Assembly (NCBI GenBank): GCA_020310875.1
Contig: CM035422.1
Span: forward strand, 56,258,406 to 56,322,405
Origin: Ceratopteris richardii
Taxonomy: Eukaryota > Streptophyta > Polypodiopsida > Polypodiales > Pteridaceae
DNA length: 64,000 nucleotides
Direction: 5' to 3'
Shown here in pieces: positions 1 through 12,137 of this stretch. Under the pieces are notes generated by a model, which did not search any database, was not told the origin of the DNA, and saw nothing but the letters and a program-made list of their open reading frames with translations. Position 1 is the first letter of the stretch, and each line of letters begins with the position of its first letter. Made by a program: the position numbers and the translations under genes.

Positions 1-1709
1 CATTTACAGATCTTTCATAGTATATGAGCTTATACATCCCATGACATAAAATGCTAGAAGCAATAATCATGTCGCCATTTGACAGACCATGAATTGTACA
101 TCTGTCATCAACAAATTTCACAACCAAGCCAATCTTGGCTAATGCAGAAACTGATAACAGATTTTTCTTGATCCCTTTCACAAACAAAGCATCTGACAAA
201 GTGAAAGAACTACCATCAGCAATAGTCAAAATGATCTTACCAACTCCCATAACAGGATAAGAGGAGTTGTTGGTGCATGTAACAGTATTCCCTGTAGGGG
301 CAGGCTCGAGTGAAGAGAAGAAACTGCACTACGAGGTAATGTGTTTGGTCGCCCCACTATCAAAGTACCAAACATTTGAATCTACTACAGACATGCGCTA
401 CTCATGAGAAGATGGGTCAAAATTGCAAACAGTAGTAAACACCCATTCTTCTTCCTGCACAAGATTAGCAAACTCTATTTTCAGTGTAGAGGCCTCTGCA
501 ACAACCATTCTAGCCTCCGTTTTGGACAGTTCTTCATGATATGATCATTCCCTTTACAGTACTTGCAAAACAATTTCTGCTTTTCTGATTTCTGCTCATC
601 TTTATCTTCCTTCTTCGAATGTGCACATTTGCAAATTTCTACTTACTAGTTGAAGAGCTCCATTTTCCTTTGCCCTTTCGACTAGCCAGGAAAGCTTGAT
701 ATGCAACACGCATAATGGACCTGTTCTGCCTAGACTCACCTTCTTGCAATAGAAAAAGACTAACTCCTCAAATGACAAGGCATTTGGATTGCCTTTCATC
801 ATCAACCGAAGAGTAGAAGCAAAACTCTGATATGAATCAGGAAACCATTCAGAACGGTGTGCATAAGTGAGCTATCTGGTAGAACCTCATCAACAGAAAT
901 CAACTATTCCTTCAAGTCTTTGGTCTTTGTTAGAAAACTATCCATAGAATCACCTTCATTCATGTGCTCACTCTCCAACTGTTTTCGGAGGTAAGCAACA
1001 CGAGCCTCATTCCTAGCTTGGTACAATGTGGTAAGTGTATCCCAAGCATCCTTAGCTGTTCTTCAAGAGAGAATGTGAGGAATAATGGCACGTTTGACAG
1101 ACAAAGCTATCAATGCATGTGCTTGAGCACCTTTGCCATCCCAACAAATCTGCTCTATAGTAGGTGCAACAAAAACCACATCACAAACAGGAATATGCAG
1201 AATATCATCATCTTTGACACCTTCTGCATCAACTTCAGTACTTGCGATTGTAACAGTTGCAGGTGTGATAGGATGTTTTTCAACACCCTGCACAATGTTC
1301 CACATTCCTTTTGCAACCAATACATGTCGCATCATATAAGCCCACAACAGGTAGTTGGTACCATCCAACTTATCCTCAACAACCAACATACAAAATACAT
1401 CACTGCTTTTAGCCATGGCCAGTGACTAAAATACCTTGATACAAAAAATTGACTATATCTCAAAACGTTGAACGGAACTACCAGATGAGTTTTGCTAAAC
1501 CTGTAGCAGACTTCGAGATGCTTATATTGGAAACCCAAATAGGTATATACCTTTGGCACAAAAAGATGAAATAGCTTGCACAAGTGCTGCGATAGTGCAT
1601 TCGTAAACACCCTGATATGCTCACCATTTTTTTTTTGCGAATATGAGATTGCAATCGGAGAGGTGTTGACAATGCCCTAGATGAAGCAGCAACATGCTCT
1701 GATACCAAT
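1..1709 (-). mobile_element. Copia element I, 5' half (gag to pre-integrase), fossil
   Basis: Minus-strand reading gives Ty1/copia gag-type pieces. Around 1063-1416 there is an N-terminal gag segment with the typical NYLLW context (residues LDGTNYLLW). Towards position 1 there are zinc-knuckle and pre-integrase-like stretches. The element reads leftward off the window, so its pol half is not visible. A 12-bp match to the initiator-Met tRNA primer site (TGGTATCAGAGC on the minus strand) lies at 1696-1707 beside an LTR starting at 1710, which fixes orientation and the 5' end. It is broken, with perhaps ten or more breaks in the visible part. The copia gag assignment is firm; the clade within copia is not determined. 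Confidence 0.8.
1696..1707 (-). promoter_or_regulatory. tRNA-iMet primer-binding site of copia I
   Basis: GCTCTGATACCA on the plus strand is the reverse complement of the TGGTATCAGAGC primer site used by most plant copia elements. It sits two bases from the LTR edge at 1710, the usual spacing. Confidence 0.85.
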
Positions 1710-1950
1710 TGTTGGAGTTAGATGTCTGCATAAGCATGCAAACAACTCAAGGAAGAAGAAGAAGCTTGGAGCACAACACACAATACTGAATGTATCACTA
1801 GAGAATGTACAAAGATAAGTAGCTAATTAGGGCAATAGGCATATATACAAGCTGGGGTAAAAACCTCCTAAATAGAGAAAAAAGTGCCCCGACGGTCCTA
1901 GAGTGTTCACACATATCACTACCTAAATATATCAATAGGACAATACCTGA
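1710..1950 (-). mobile_element. Partial 5' LTR of copia I
   Basis: The LTR edge TGTTGGAGTTAG begins right after the primer site. A TATA-like run (CATATATACA) near 1840-1850 fits a minus-strand core promoter. No matching outer LTR end was found before gypsy D sequence starts near 1950, so the LTR is probably cut by that junction. The right edge is approximate. Confidence 0.6.
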
Positions 1951-4900
1951 GAGAGGTCGAAATGGAAGAGACCCAAGTAAACACAAAAGTACTATCCATA
2001 GAAGAATGTCATGAAAACCCTAAAATGGAGAAAAACAAAATTCATGAAGATTTACATCATGAATCACAAGGTACTAGACCATTTCAAGAGGAAAGAAGAA
2101 GATTGGTGACCATGGAAGGTGAAGAAGATATATGCACATACATAGGTAAGGACGTATCTATAGAAGAAGAGCAAGAACTAAAAGAATTGGTCTGAGAGTA
2201 AAGAGATGTATTTGCTTGGGCGTACAAAGATCTTAAACGAGTGGATCCCTCTATTTTTTCTCATTGGATTCCAATGACTCCAGATGAAAAACCCTCAAAA
2301 AAAAAATTGTACACATATAATGACGTATATTCAGTCAAGATCAAAGAAGAAATAGATAAATTATTAGCAGCTGTATAGATTGGGCACACTCAATGGGTTT
2401 CACCTTTGGTTAGTAGTACCAAAGAAGAATGGAAAACTTAGGGTTTGTATTAACTTGAAAAAGGTTAATGCAGCCACATTCATGATAGTTATCCTTTACC
2501 CATTACTGATCATCTTTTGGAAAGGGTAGGAGGCAAGGAAAAATAAAACTTCTTTGGTGGATTCTCAGGATACAATCAAGTAGCCATCTCTTCTAAGGAC
2601 CAACATAAAACTACTTTTGCTATTGAATGGGGAGTGTATGCTTTTTGGGTTATGCCATTTGGCTTAACAAATGCCCCAACTACTTTCCAAAGATTAATGT
2701 GTCACGTGTTGGCAAAGCATGGAAGTCTATGTGGATGTTCTATTCATACCCTCCTCAAAAAATAGGTCACATCCCCAAACCAAGGAAAATAGTCGACAAG
2801 TGTAGACAATACAAAGTCCGTCTGAATCTAGAGAAGTGCATCTTCATGGTAAGAAAAGGAAAGATCTTGGGACATAGTGTCCAAAAATGGCATCTAAACT
2901 AGTGAAGATAAAATTAAGTTCATTTTGGAATTATTGAGTCCTTAGAATGCAAAGGAGGTGCAAGTTTCTATGGGAAATTATGGATATTACCGATGATTCA
3001 TCCACATGTACACCATAATGCAAAACCATTATATGGGTTGTTGAATCAATCTGTTTGGACATAAGAGTGTGAGAAAACTTTTATTGAATTAAAAAGAAGA
3101 TTGAGTTCAACTCCCATTTTGAAAGTACCAAACTGGAATAAACCATTCCATATTCATGTGGATGCATCTAATTATGCCATTGGATGTATCTTAGCACAAT
3201 GAGTAGATGAAGGAAAGCTAGATCACCCAATAGCCTATGCCAACTGACAACTAAATCAAGCAGAATGCAATCACAACACAACAAAATGAGAAGGCTTAGG
3301 GATGGTCTACGTTGTAAAGAAGTTCCGACATTACCTCTTATTCAATAAATTTAAGTTCTTTATTGATCACCAAGCTCTATTGTACTTGGGCAATAAACCT
3401 TGTATTGGAAGGCTAGTGAGATGGTTTCTATTACTAATGGAATTTGACTTCAAAGTAGTAGCAAAGAAAGACAATACCCATGTAAGAGTAGACCATTAGG
3501 GAAGGATGACCAATTACACTATGTGTGCACAAAGCGGAATGCATTCCTATACTTGAAATGACACATGCAAGAGCAACAAGAGGTCATCTTTTAGCAGTCA
3601 AAATGATTAAAATGATTCTCTTCATAGGCTTATGGTGCCATACCCTACACATGGAGGTGGAAACATATATACGAAGCTGTGATGCATGCCAATGTACCAA
3701 GTATCCAAAACAATGAGATGCCATGCCCTTAAGACCTATGGTTAGCACATGAGCATTTTCAAGATGGGGAATTGACTTTATTGGACCTATCAGTCCCCCA
3801 ACAAAAGGATCACATGCCGAATACATTATAGTGGCTACAAGCTATTTAATGAAATGGATAGAAGTGAAATCCACAAGAAAAAATGATGCTCACACTATTT
3901 CTATATTCTTATTCGAAAACATATTCACTAGATTTGGACCACCTATTGAGATTGTAAGTGATAGAGGTACGCACTTCATTAACAAAGTCACTAAGTCGCT
4001 CACGAATGAATTTCTAGCGATTCATAAAAAATCAGCACCCCTATCATCTAGAGGCTAATGGACAAGCTAAGAGTTCAAATAAAAGTGTTATCTACAATTC
4101 TAACTAAGATAGTCAACAAAGGAAGGTCAGATTGGGACAAACAATTGCATCATGCAATATGAGCCTTCCAAGTAGCTTATACAATAGCTATCGAGACAAC
4201 ACCTTTTAATCTAGTCTATGGACAAAATGCAATACTGCCAATTGATTTCTTGGTCCCTACTATATGAGTAGCTGAGAAGTATGAGTGGATTGGACACAAA
4301 CTATCAAAGCAACTAGACCAGATAGAGAAATTGCATGAGACTAGATTACAAGCTATACCGGGCATTTATGCTGCAAAGAGAAGGCAAAAGGCTTATTATA
4401 ATGCTCACATCGAGGATAACGACCTTGGAGTGGGAAATTTAGTGCTGTTCTAGCAAGGATATGGACCATTGTTGATAAATAGAATCTCCACAAGTGGATC
4501 CATGAACCTAGCCACTCTAGATGGAGATATCTTACCCAACTACATAAGTCACTATTGGGTCAAAAAGTATATGAAGCCCTTGAAAGAACAAATATTAGTG
4601 AGACTCTTAGGAGCACAAAATAGAAAGAAAGAAGAGGAAAGAATATGAGAAGAAACTATATTAGATTCAGGCTTAGAGCGAATAAGGAAAAGGGAAGCAT
4701 GGATATGAGAACGGGATGAAAGGTAATTGCAAGTACCTATACAAAAAATCAATGAAATACATTGTTCTATTTCATGTGATCAACCTATTTCTTCTTCTCA
4801 AGAGACTAATCCTGAGCGACTTCATGAGGTAATTCATTATAGAGAGAACTCTAAGAGATTAAGCACTTATCCCTTTTCAAGACCAACTCAAAAGTAGTAT

Positions 4901-5067
4901 GGCAAAGGCATAACGTGAGTGTGGATTTGCAAGGATAAATTTCAATAATACAAAGGCAAGGGGGATCTGGAACCAAACAAAAACCCTAAGAGGCAAGGAG
5001 CTAGAAAGGATCAAAGCTTACAACAAGATAGATCAAAGATACTACAAGTGTGGATACCCAAATGATT
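1951..5067 (+). mobile_element. Gypsy element D, pol region, heavily decayed fossil
   Basis: Plus-strand Ty3/gypsy pol of the same family as gypsy C. In order: a pre-RT segment with the CTYIG box near 2135, RT around 2190-3100, RNase H around 3120-3500 (DHQALLYL at about 3366-3390), an integrase zinc region and core around 3530-4270 (SDRGTHF near 3960), an integrase C-terminal region to about 4560, and a short tail ending with a VWIPK motif near 5050-5062. No gag, LTR or second protease-like domain is recognised. It is broken, with dozens of breaks, and is the most decayed gypsy copy here. It abuts copia I on the left and copia E on the right. Confidence 0.8.
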
Positions 5068-6388
5068 AAACCACGAAGGCACACTTCCACCTTATCATCA
5101 TCATCTACATTCACGCCAATAGATGCAAGTGACTCACATATGCTTTTGATTTTTAGAGTGTAGTCACTTACCGACATGCTCTTTTTCTCCAATGTATGTA
5201 GCTCGTTCTTGAGTTGCAATTTCCGTGCCTTTGTATTGGTCTCGTACAAAGTGACCAAACTGTTCCAAGCCTCTTTTGGAGTCTTGGCATCCTGTATGTG
5301 TCCAATCATGCTATCATGTATGCTAACATATAGCCAATACATTACCTTTCGTGCTCCTTGATTCCATTCCTCATATGCTCTTAACTGTTCTGCAGTCCGA
5401 TTCCTTTCTGGTAACTGCGGAGCATTTTCATTCTCTCCTTCGATGTACTTCTAGTAGCCTTTTCCCATTAGGAAATTCGTCATTCTGAATCTCCAAGCAT
5501 GGAAGTTGTTCTTGTCCAGCTTATCACTCATAAGCTGACTCATTCCATCTGCGTTTGCCATTTCTGCAACAATTCACAACACCACAACACACTACAAGCA
5601 TCACTTCTGCTTGAACACTGTCGCACTATGACGTGACAGTTCGATCTCAGAAAAACACAGTTTTCATGTATCAACAGTACACAGAATCGCTTGAAATTCT
5701 GGATCTGGAATATATGAGTGTCGTCGAATACAACGCAAGTTATAGTTTCTGAAACTGACCTGGTTTTTCTATGGGTCCCACCTTGCGGGCTCAAAATAGA
5801 GGTCGAGATGGCTCCGAAACTTCGATCTGACAAAAACGAGTGACCCTAAAGGGATAAATCTCAAAAATATTTTGAGGTCTTCTACCTTCACGTCGATTTT
5901 CATAGCAAACGAAGGCCGTTTGTGAAATCACGTTTTCTCCACGTCTTGCCGCGTAGTCTTCACCGTCGCTTTGTCCACGAGCTCTCTACAGCCACGCTGG
6001 CTCTGATACCATGTGACGAGGAAGGAGATAAGGAAGAGAGCTCACACACACACTCTCACTCTCAAGGATAAGCACACACAAAAATTGAGACAGGGAAGAA
6101 TGATCTTCTTCTTCTTCTTCTTCGTCTATTACATAAAAGGAATGTACAAGAATGACCTAAAAACAAGAATACAACAAGTACAATATATAAAGATGAGTAC
6201 ATAAGGAAAAACTTAATGTCTGCAAATGAGTGAGCTGGCAAGAAACAAATGTGCCATCACTCTCGGTAGATAAATCTAATAAAGCTCAATGAAGTATCCC
6301 TGACATATACCGGCGTGACCATTATACATGTCAGAGAAACAAAAACTCTCATCCTGGATCATCACATGTTGAGCTTGATATCTCAACA
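5068..6388 (-). mobile_element. Copia element E, 5' end with LTR, fossil
   Basis: A minus-strand copia 5' end of the same family as copia A (matching about 47443-48719). Gag of the UBN2 type lies at about 5072-5550, an untranslated leader follows to 5999, the tRNA-iMet primer site is at 6000-6011 and the 377-bp 5' LTR at 6012-6388. The LTR begins TGTGACGAGG and ends ATCTCAACA on the plus strand. It carries a CTT microsatellite near 6108-6122. Everything beyond gag is absent at the junction with gypsy D. Broken; it is a fragment. Confidence 0.85.
6000..6011 (-). promoter_or_regulatory. tRNA-iMet primer-binding site of copia E
   Basis: GCTCTGATACCA directly abuts the LTR edge at 6012 and is identical to the site in copia A. 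Confidence 0.85.
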
Positions 6389-8311
6389 CCATTTTCTCTC
6401 TTGCTAGCTTTAATTCTGCTGAGAGATTCTTACCCATTTCTTGAAGTTCATGCTTGCCGTGCATCACTTGATCATAGTCCTCATCAGCCTCAAGCATTAA
6501 CTGTTGCGTGTCCATTGCGGTTTTGATGATGTATTGCACTACTGGCTTGAGCTGAGCGATGTCTACATTGAACCACGTTCTTGGAATGCTCGGAGCTTCT
6601 CCGGTTTGTACATCTTTTCCTTGCTCTACATGGATAGTCTCGTTGTGTGGTTGTTTGATTTGTAGTTGAATTGCCGGTTCCTTTTGTTCTTCTTCTAGGT
6701 CAATAGTTTTTGTGGCACTCCCTTGAAATGTGACATCCATGGGGGAGGGTTCTGCCACAACCCTTATCAGAGTGAAGGGTTCTAATTCTTCCACTGTAGC
6801 CTTTTCGGTTCTTCCTTTGGATTTTTGATTGACCCCTCCCCTGTGAGTGTTATCTCTTTGATTTGAATTTTGGAAGTCTCATTTAGTTTGATGACATGTG
6901 TCCCTGCTTGGTTTGCTTCCTTGCCTGCTGTGTCTTGATTGTGTTTGATGGGGGTGTCAGCCACCTTCATTTCCCCTTCTGCTTCATTGTAATTTACTTC
7001 ATTAAGTTCCTCCCATTGTCCATCATCCTTGGATTCACTTTGAATGTCCACATTTAATAAAGATGTGTCGGGTTCTTCTTGTGCATCCGAAGATGAGCTT
7101 GAATTATCCAACCCTATTTCTCTGTAACGACGTACTTTGGTGAGCTTCGTTTTAGCTTTCGTATCGTTGTGGGCTTGCTGATAATGGTGCCCTTGCATTG
7201 GTAGATTAACTTGCCCTTCTATATAGTGGTGTGTCTCTTCCAGGGCCTTAGTTAAGTCTTCTTCTGTAATTGGTCTTGGCTCTTCAATTCTTGTCTTTGG
7301 GAGTACGTGTGCCCTTTTCGTGATTGGAACTTCTTCTTCTACTTGATTTACCTCCCTTAATCTCTTTGTTCCTCTCATTTTGGGTTGAGAACTAGTTTCC
7401 GCCTCTTCAACAATCTTGACTCCTCTTTTCTTTTTGGGTACTGTGGCGACTTTGGCATACTTAGCCATGGTAGTCGATGATGGAATTTCTTGTAGGTGCT
7501 CTCGAATACCTAAAGCATGATAGATTAAAATGGTCAGAGCTACACTGCCATTCATGAACTTCTTGTTATTCCATTGTTTCTTCGCCTCGAACAGACGTTC
7601 CTGTATGTATGGAGTCAGATTAATTTGATTGCCAATCTGTTTGATAACATGTGAGAGTAGCTGGACAATAATCTTCTAAGGGGCCGTATATCGATGCATA
7701 TTTGGGAAGCAGAAGTGCTGATGAATGAATCTGACTTCCTCTTCTATGTGATTGATGTCAGTGAATGTTCTGGTTTTTGCTCCTCGACTTTCTTCCTTCA
7801 AGACAATGATTCCATCCTTCTTCGATCCAAAAGCTTCTTTAATCAATTCATGTGTAAATTGGATAACTACCCATTCACCTATTCCGTCCATGACTCTGGC
7901 CTCTGGCACCAATGGGTCATGCAGTGCTGGCTGTAATGTATTCATGACTTGTGTGCACCTTTGAAAGTCGGGCTTGTAGATCGGTAATTCAAAATATTTG
8001 TGTATACCCGCTTCCTTCATGATGTCAATTGTAGATGGGAGCTCATGCACCACTTTACAATCTTGAGACATAATTGGGAATTGATGATCCGTATCCATGA
8101 TTTTGATATTCACCAGGAAGAGGTACTCCCCGGCCGGTTGATCTTCTCTAAACCAATGTCCCTTTGCTTTGGTTACACTCTGTAGAGGAAATTCCAATAC
8201 TTCCTCCTGAATCGTTGCTTCAGAATCTTCAGAAGCCATCTGCACTTGTAATGAAAAGTGCATTAGCTTCAATAGAAAATATAGCAATTGTGCGGTGCAT
8301 TGCAGTGACAT
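6389..8311 (-). pseudogene. Gypsy C downstream coding module, fossil
   Basis: Minus-strand open stretches at 7676-8311, 6782-7555 and leftward to copia E. The first matches the N-terminal half of the 965-residue gypsy A frame at 22530-25427: both carry a GHWF/SHWF box, a KYF/EYF..KPDF box and a late HFxFP box. The second is charged and Glu/Ser/Thr-rich with a basic KKKRGVK segment. The third is helical. The same three blocks recur in gypsy F (52213-53510). Function is unknown. It resembles, at the level of layout, the extra 3' frames of Athila/Tat gypsy elements. No membrane segment or envelope signature was seen. Broken, with a few breaks. Confidence 0.7.
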
Positions 8312-8460
8312 GTTGTCGTTTTGTCACTCCGTTTCCCTTGCTTCTATAAGTGAGATCTCTTATGACATCTTTTTATTTCTTTTCTGAAAGAAAACAAGTA
8401 TTAGTATAGTCGAAGCATTTATTTATTTACATAGTATGTCCATTCCTAAGGAAGTTGAAG

Positions 8461-9949
8461 CTATGACCTATTCCCCATTGGAGAATGTGCACCACTAATT
8501 TTATTATGTACATCAAGTGCCGAATGCTTGGCCTTGTAATATGGCCCTATTATGCATACTTTAGGTGCATTCAATACTTCATGAGTGCAATTGGAATCTT
8601 TGTTGCTCTGGTGGGCCATTCCTCGCATTTGCTTTGGTTTCCAAATCCATTTCGTGGTCGTATTGATAGGCCGTGTCTTCTCTCTGGTCCTTTGAGCTTC
8701 ATGTGTTTCTTTTGTTTCTTCTGATGTCCTAGTGATAGAGGTTTTTCTCTTCATGTTTCTATGACGAGTCTATCTTGGGTTCGTTGTCCGAATGTCTCGA
8801 TGTAATGTATCCTCCTGTTTGCTTATCTCTTGCTTGGCTGCTTGTCTGACCTTCTTGGGAATCCATATCTGTTGTTGTGCCTTCTGAGCTTCAACCAAAG
8901 GCTTAGGGAGCCATACTTGCAAGAGTCTTTTTGGTTCGGATTTTGGTAATGCTGCCTTGTGCTAGGTGGATGCTTACTTCATTTTCAATGATCCAATCTT
9001 GTCCTAGGATCAAGCTTTCTATCAAGTCTTCATCTTTGCACACTAAGACTCGTTGTTTCATGGAGGGGTTTCCTAGGTGGAGGGATATTGTAGTTTCTCC
9101 AATGCATTCTATGATTTGACCTCCGATACCTATCATATGAGCTTTCGTGGGAGTCAAGATCGTTTGAAGATCTCGGATGACCGTATTACGTATGCAACTG
9201 AGTCCTGCTCCTGAGTCTATCAAAGCATCTATCAAATGATACTCCATGGTTCCAATTCCTAGGTTTAGATAAGGTTGTGACATGTAGACATTTGTCGTGT
9301 CAGACTTATGGACTTGGTACTTGGCCATGGGGATAGGCTCTTCTCCTTGGAAATACCGTTCGTCTCTTTGTCGAATCCACTCTTTCCGTTTCTTGATGCG
9401 TTCTAAGGCTTCTTTCCGTGCCTCTTCTCTAATCCGTTCTTCCTCTTTCTTCCTATTTTGCACACCTATGAGACGTGCTAACATTTGGTCCGTCAATGGC
9501 TCCATGAACCGTTTCACTCTACATCCACTTATGTAGTTAGGAAGAATGTTTCCATCCAGAGTAGCTAGATTAACTACTCCACTCGTAGAGATCCTATTAA
9601 TGATTAGAGGTCCATATCCGCGTTTTTGTAACTTCTTGGCATGTTGCTTTAAGGCATAGACCAGGACTAGGTCTCCTTCTTTTAGTCCTTTGTCTTTTAT
9701 GTGGGCATCATAATATGCCTTTTGTCTTCTCTTGGCCGCATAGATTCCCGCAACAGCTTGCAACCTAGTTTCATGCAGCTTCTCTATTTGGTCTCGTTGT
9801 TGGGATAATTCATGTCTGGTCCATTCATACTGTTGGGCTACTCTCAAGGTAGGTATCAAAAAATCAATTGTAGGACTGCGTTCTGTCCGTATACTAGATT
9901 GAATGGGGTAGTTCCAATGGCAGTCTTGTACGCGACTCGGAAGGCCCAA
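8461..9949 (-). pseudogene. Gypsy C integrase C-terminus, second retropepsin-like domain and Trp-motif tail
   Basis: The minus-strand frame at 8903-9949 opens with the end of the integrase core, then an integrase C-terminal barrel-type region (GDLVLVY at about 9680-9700, GYGPLIINR near 9600). A charged helical linker follows, then a retropepsin-like domain with LIDSGAG (about 9208-9232) and LILGQDW (about 8993-9015). Beyond it come Trp motifs of the form QIWIPK and WIWKPK (8640-8900). The same order occurs in gypsy A, so the C-terminal protease-like domain is a family trait. Broken, like the rest of element C. Confidence 0.75.
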
Positions 9950-10208
9950 ATTGCATGATGCAATTGTTTGTCCCAGTCAAACCTCCCATTATTGACAATC
10001 TTTGTCAATACTGTGCATAACACCTTATTGGAACCTTCCGCTTGACCATTGGCTTGGGGATGGTATGGGGCTGATTTTTTGTGGATCACTAAAAACTCAT
10101 TCATTAGAGACTCTATTACCTCATTAATGAAGTGTGTTCCTCGGTCACTCACAATCTCAATTGGTAATATGAAACGAGTGAATATATGCTCAAAAAGAAA
10201 CTTAGTAG
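9856..10208 (-). pseudogene. Gypsy C integrase core, distal part
   Basis: Minus-strand sequence carrying SDRGTHF, the AxYHPQANGQAE box and an AFRVAYKT stretch, that is, the second Asp and the Glu regions of a DDE integrase core. Its proximal part lies at 27628-27790, beyond gypsy A. Confidence 0.8.
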
Positions 10209-10213
10209 TGGTT
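10209..10213. repeat. Target-site duplication of gypsy A (left)
   Basis: TGGTT immediately precedes the 5' LTR and recurs at 27623-27627 immediately after the 3' LTR. Confidence 0.95.
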
Positions 10214-10861
10214 TGTTGGAAGCAGCCAGAGGCACAGAAGCCACGGAAGCATGTGAAGACGAAGCAGGGAGCCAGTCGGGTCAATTTTCCAAACAAATAT
10301 GTTTTTATTATTTCTTCAAACATTCAACAGTGATTATTATCACTAATTGTAACATATGTATCATAGAAAACCCCATTTTGTAATTCATAGCTCCATTTTG
10401 TGCAAGCCGAGGAGTCCTCGAGCTTGAGGAGCTTAGGTAGAATGCTCGTACCAATTTTCGTTATTTTTAGGTACCGTTTACCCTTCCAAATAGCATCTAG
10501 AACCTATTTTTTAACTAGGCCGGTCACTAGATGTGAAACCGGTCAAAACTAGTCTAGAAACTATAAAAAGAGCTAGAGAGCTCATTTTTGAGGTTAGCTT
10601 GTTGGAGTAAAGAAGAGAGTAGAGCTAGTTTGAGCTTGTAAGAGTATTCTTGAGTAATAGAGCGAATTTCCCACCTTCCATTGTGTCTTGCTTGTCTCTT
10701 CATTGTGTGTGTGTATGTGTGTGTGCATCTTTGTGCTTCTCACCTTCACTCTCACATCATCTCACGTTCACGATCTTCATATCACTCCTACCTTTCCCTC
10801 GGATTGACATTAAGGAGGTGAAGCTTCTTAACGTGGTTCTCACCATTGTGCTAGAGCAACA
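10214..10861 (+). repeat. 5' LTR of gypsy A
   Basis: Starts TGTTGGAAGC and ends GAGCAACA. A TATA box (CTATAAAAAG) is at 10561-10570, followed by a block ending GAGGTTAGCTTG that is shared with the related LTR at 49172, which fits the start of R. The U3 part has a dyad CGAGGAGTCCTCG at 10408-10420. A TG microsatellite lies near 10704-10724. Confidence 0.95.
10561..10570 (+). promoter_or_regulatory. TATA box of the gypsy A LTR
   Basis: CTATAAAAAG is conserved at the equivalent place in the 3' LTR and in the related LTR fragment (about 49521-49530), with conserved flanks. This is the likely RNA polymerase II core promoter for the element. Confidence 0.7.
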
Positions 10862-10868
10862 CCAAATT

Positions 10869-10888
10869 TGGCGCCGTTGCCGGGGATC
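10869..10888 (+). promoter_or_regulatory. tRNA-Asp primer-binding site of gypsy A
   Basis: Twenty bases beginning TGGCGCCGTTGCC match the complement of the 3' end of plant tRNA-Asp(GUC) as I recall it, CCA included. The site lies seven bases after the LTR end. Asp primer use is known in Athila/Tat-type plant gypsy elements. Confidence 0.85.
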
Positions 10889-11243
10889 GAGTCTAGGACG
10901 AATGTGTGATGGTAAGAGTATAGCAAGAAGTGGTGTTGGAAGGTAAAAATTTCAGTTTTTGTTGTTGTTTTTACTTAGTTTTTAGTATTTTTCACCTTCC
11001 CCATACTCCATCTTCATCATCGCATCATCATCTCCATTTCCAAAAAAATCAGAAAATTCACCATATCCACCCATTCACCTCGTTTTCCCTCATTTGTGCA
11101 TGCGAGAGAGCGAGAGAGAGTTTTTGCGAGTGTTTGTGCTTGTGTTTTCTTGAGTTTTCTTGCAGGTACAGAGCTTCAGAGCATCAGGAGAGCTTCCAAA
11201 AGGTAAAAAATGTACTTTCTGTCAGAAATTTCCGAGTGTGGCG

Positions 11244-11990
11244 GACCATCGCGATGGTCTGCAACTTTCGGATTTTGAGGTAGGCGACCACACCACGAGG
11301 TAGGCGATCCCTGCGCATACACGGAACCATAGTTGCATTTCAAAATTTCGTTGTTTGGTGGACCATCGCGATTGGCTCAGACCATCGCGATTGTGTCGCA
11401 CCATCGCGATAGGCTCACGCCATCGCGACGGCTCGGCCGGACCATCGCGACGGTTCGCTTTTTCGGACCATCGCGACGGTTCACTTGAGCCATCGCGACG
11501 GTCCACTTGGACCATCGCGATTGTTCAGCTGACCCCGGACCATCGCGATTGGCTCACGCCATCGCCACGACAGTGCCACGTGTCAAGTTAGACCATCGCG
11601 ACGGTTCGTTTTTCGGACCATCGCGACAGCCCAAAATCGGACCATCGCGATTGGCTCAAGCCATCGCATCGCGGACCATCGCGACGGTTCATTTCGGACC
11701 ATCGCGATTGTCCACCTTTGACCGTTGACCGCGCCATCGCGATTGTCCACCTGATCACGCCATCGCGACGGTTCACTTTTTCGGGCCATCGCGACGATCC
11801 ATTCCCACGCCATCGCGATTGTTCACTTCGGGCCATCGCGACGGTTCGACCTCACGCCATCGCGATCGTTCACTTCGGGCCATCGCGACGGTTCACCTTT
11901 TCGCGCCATCGCGATTGTCCAAACTCCACGCCATCGCGACGGTTCGCTCGGACCATCGCGACGGTCCCAGACCATCGCGATTGTGCACCC
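11244..11990. repeat. Array of about 26 CCATCGCGA near-palindromes
   Basis: Hand count gives about 26 exact copies of CCATCGCGA plus a few variants, in two recurring forms, GACCATCGCGACGGTTC and GACCATCGCGATTGG. They are separated by variable, non-repeating spacers of about 8-25 bases. The first copy (11244-11259) is a perfect 16-bp palindrome, GACCATCGCGATGGTC; others keep the TCGCGA core and mostly paired flanks. Spacing is irregular, so this is not a simple head-to-tail satellite. The stretch is very CpG-rich compared with its surroundings. Confidence 0.9.
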
Positions 11991-12137
11991 CCATCGCCAA
12001 TTTTGGACTCCAATTTTTGACCAAATTTGAGGGTATTTTTGGAAAATTTTTGGACCATTAGACTCATAGGAGACCCCTTAGCTCATATTTGAAGGAAAAC
12101 CTGATTGTCAGTTTTTACCCCCCAGGGCCTGAACGCT

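Noticed and set aside
1962-2195. Small gene starting MEETQVN
   Set aside because: It is the pre-RT segment of gypsy D, matching gypsy C at about 29970-30176.
11244-11990. CRISPR-like repeat-spacer pattern
   Set aside because: The repeat core is only about 9-16 bases, spacing is irregular, there are no cas genes and the host is a plant.
11222-12067. Several open frames on both strands with RDG/PSR or RRDG repeats
   Set aside because: They arise from the CCATCGCGA array read in different frames. There are no domains, and both strands are open at once.
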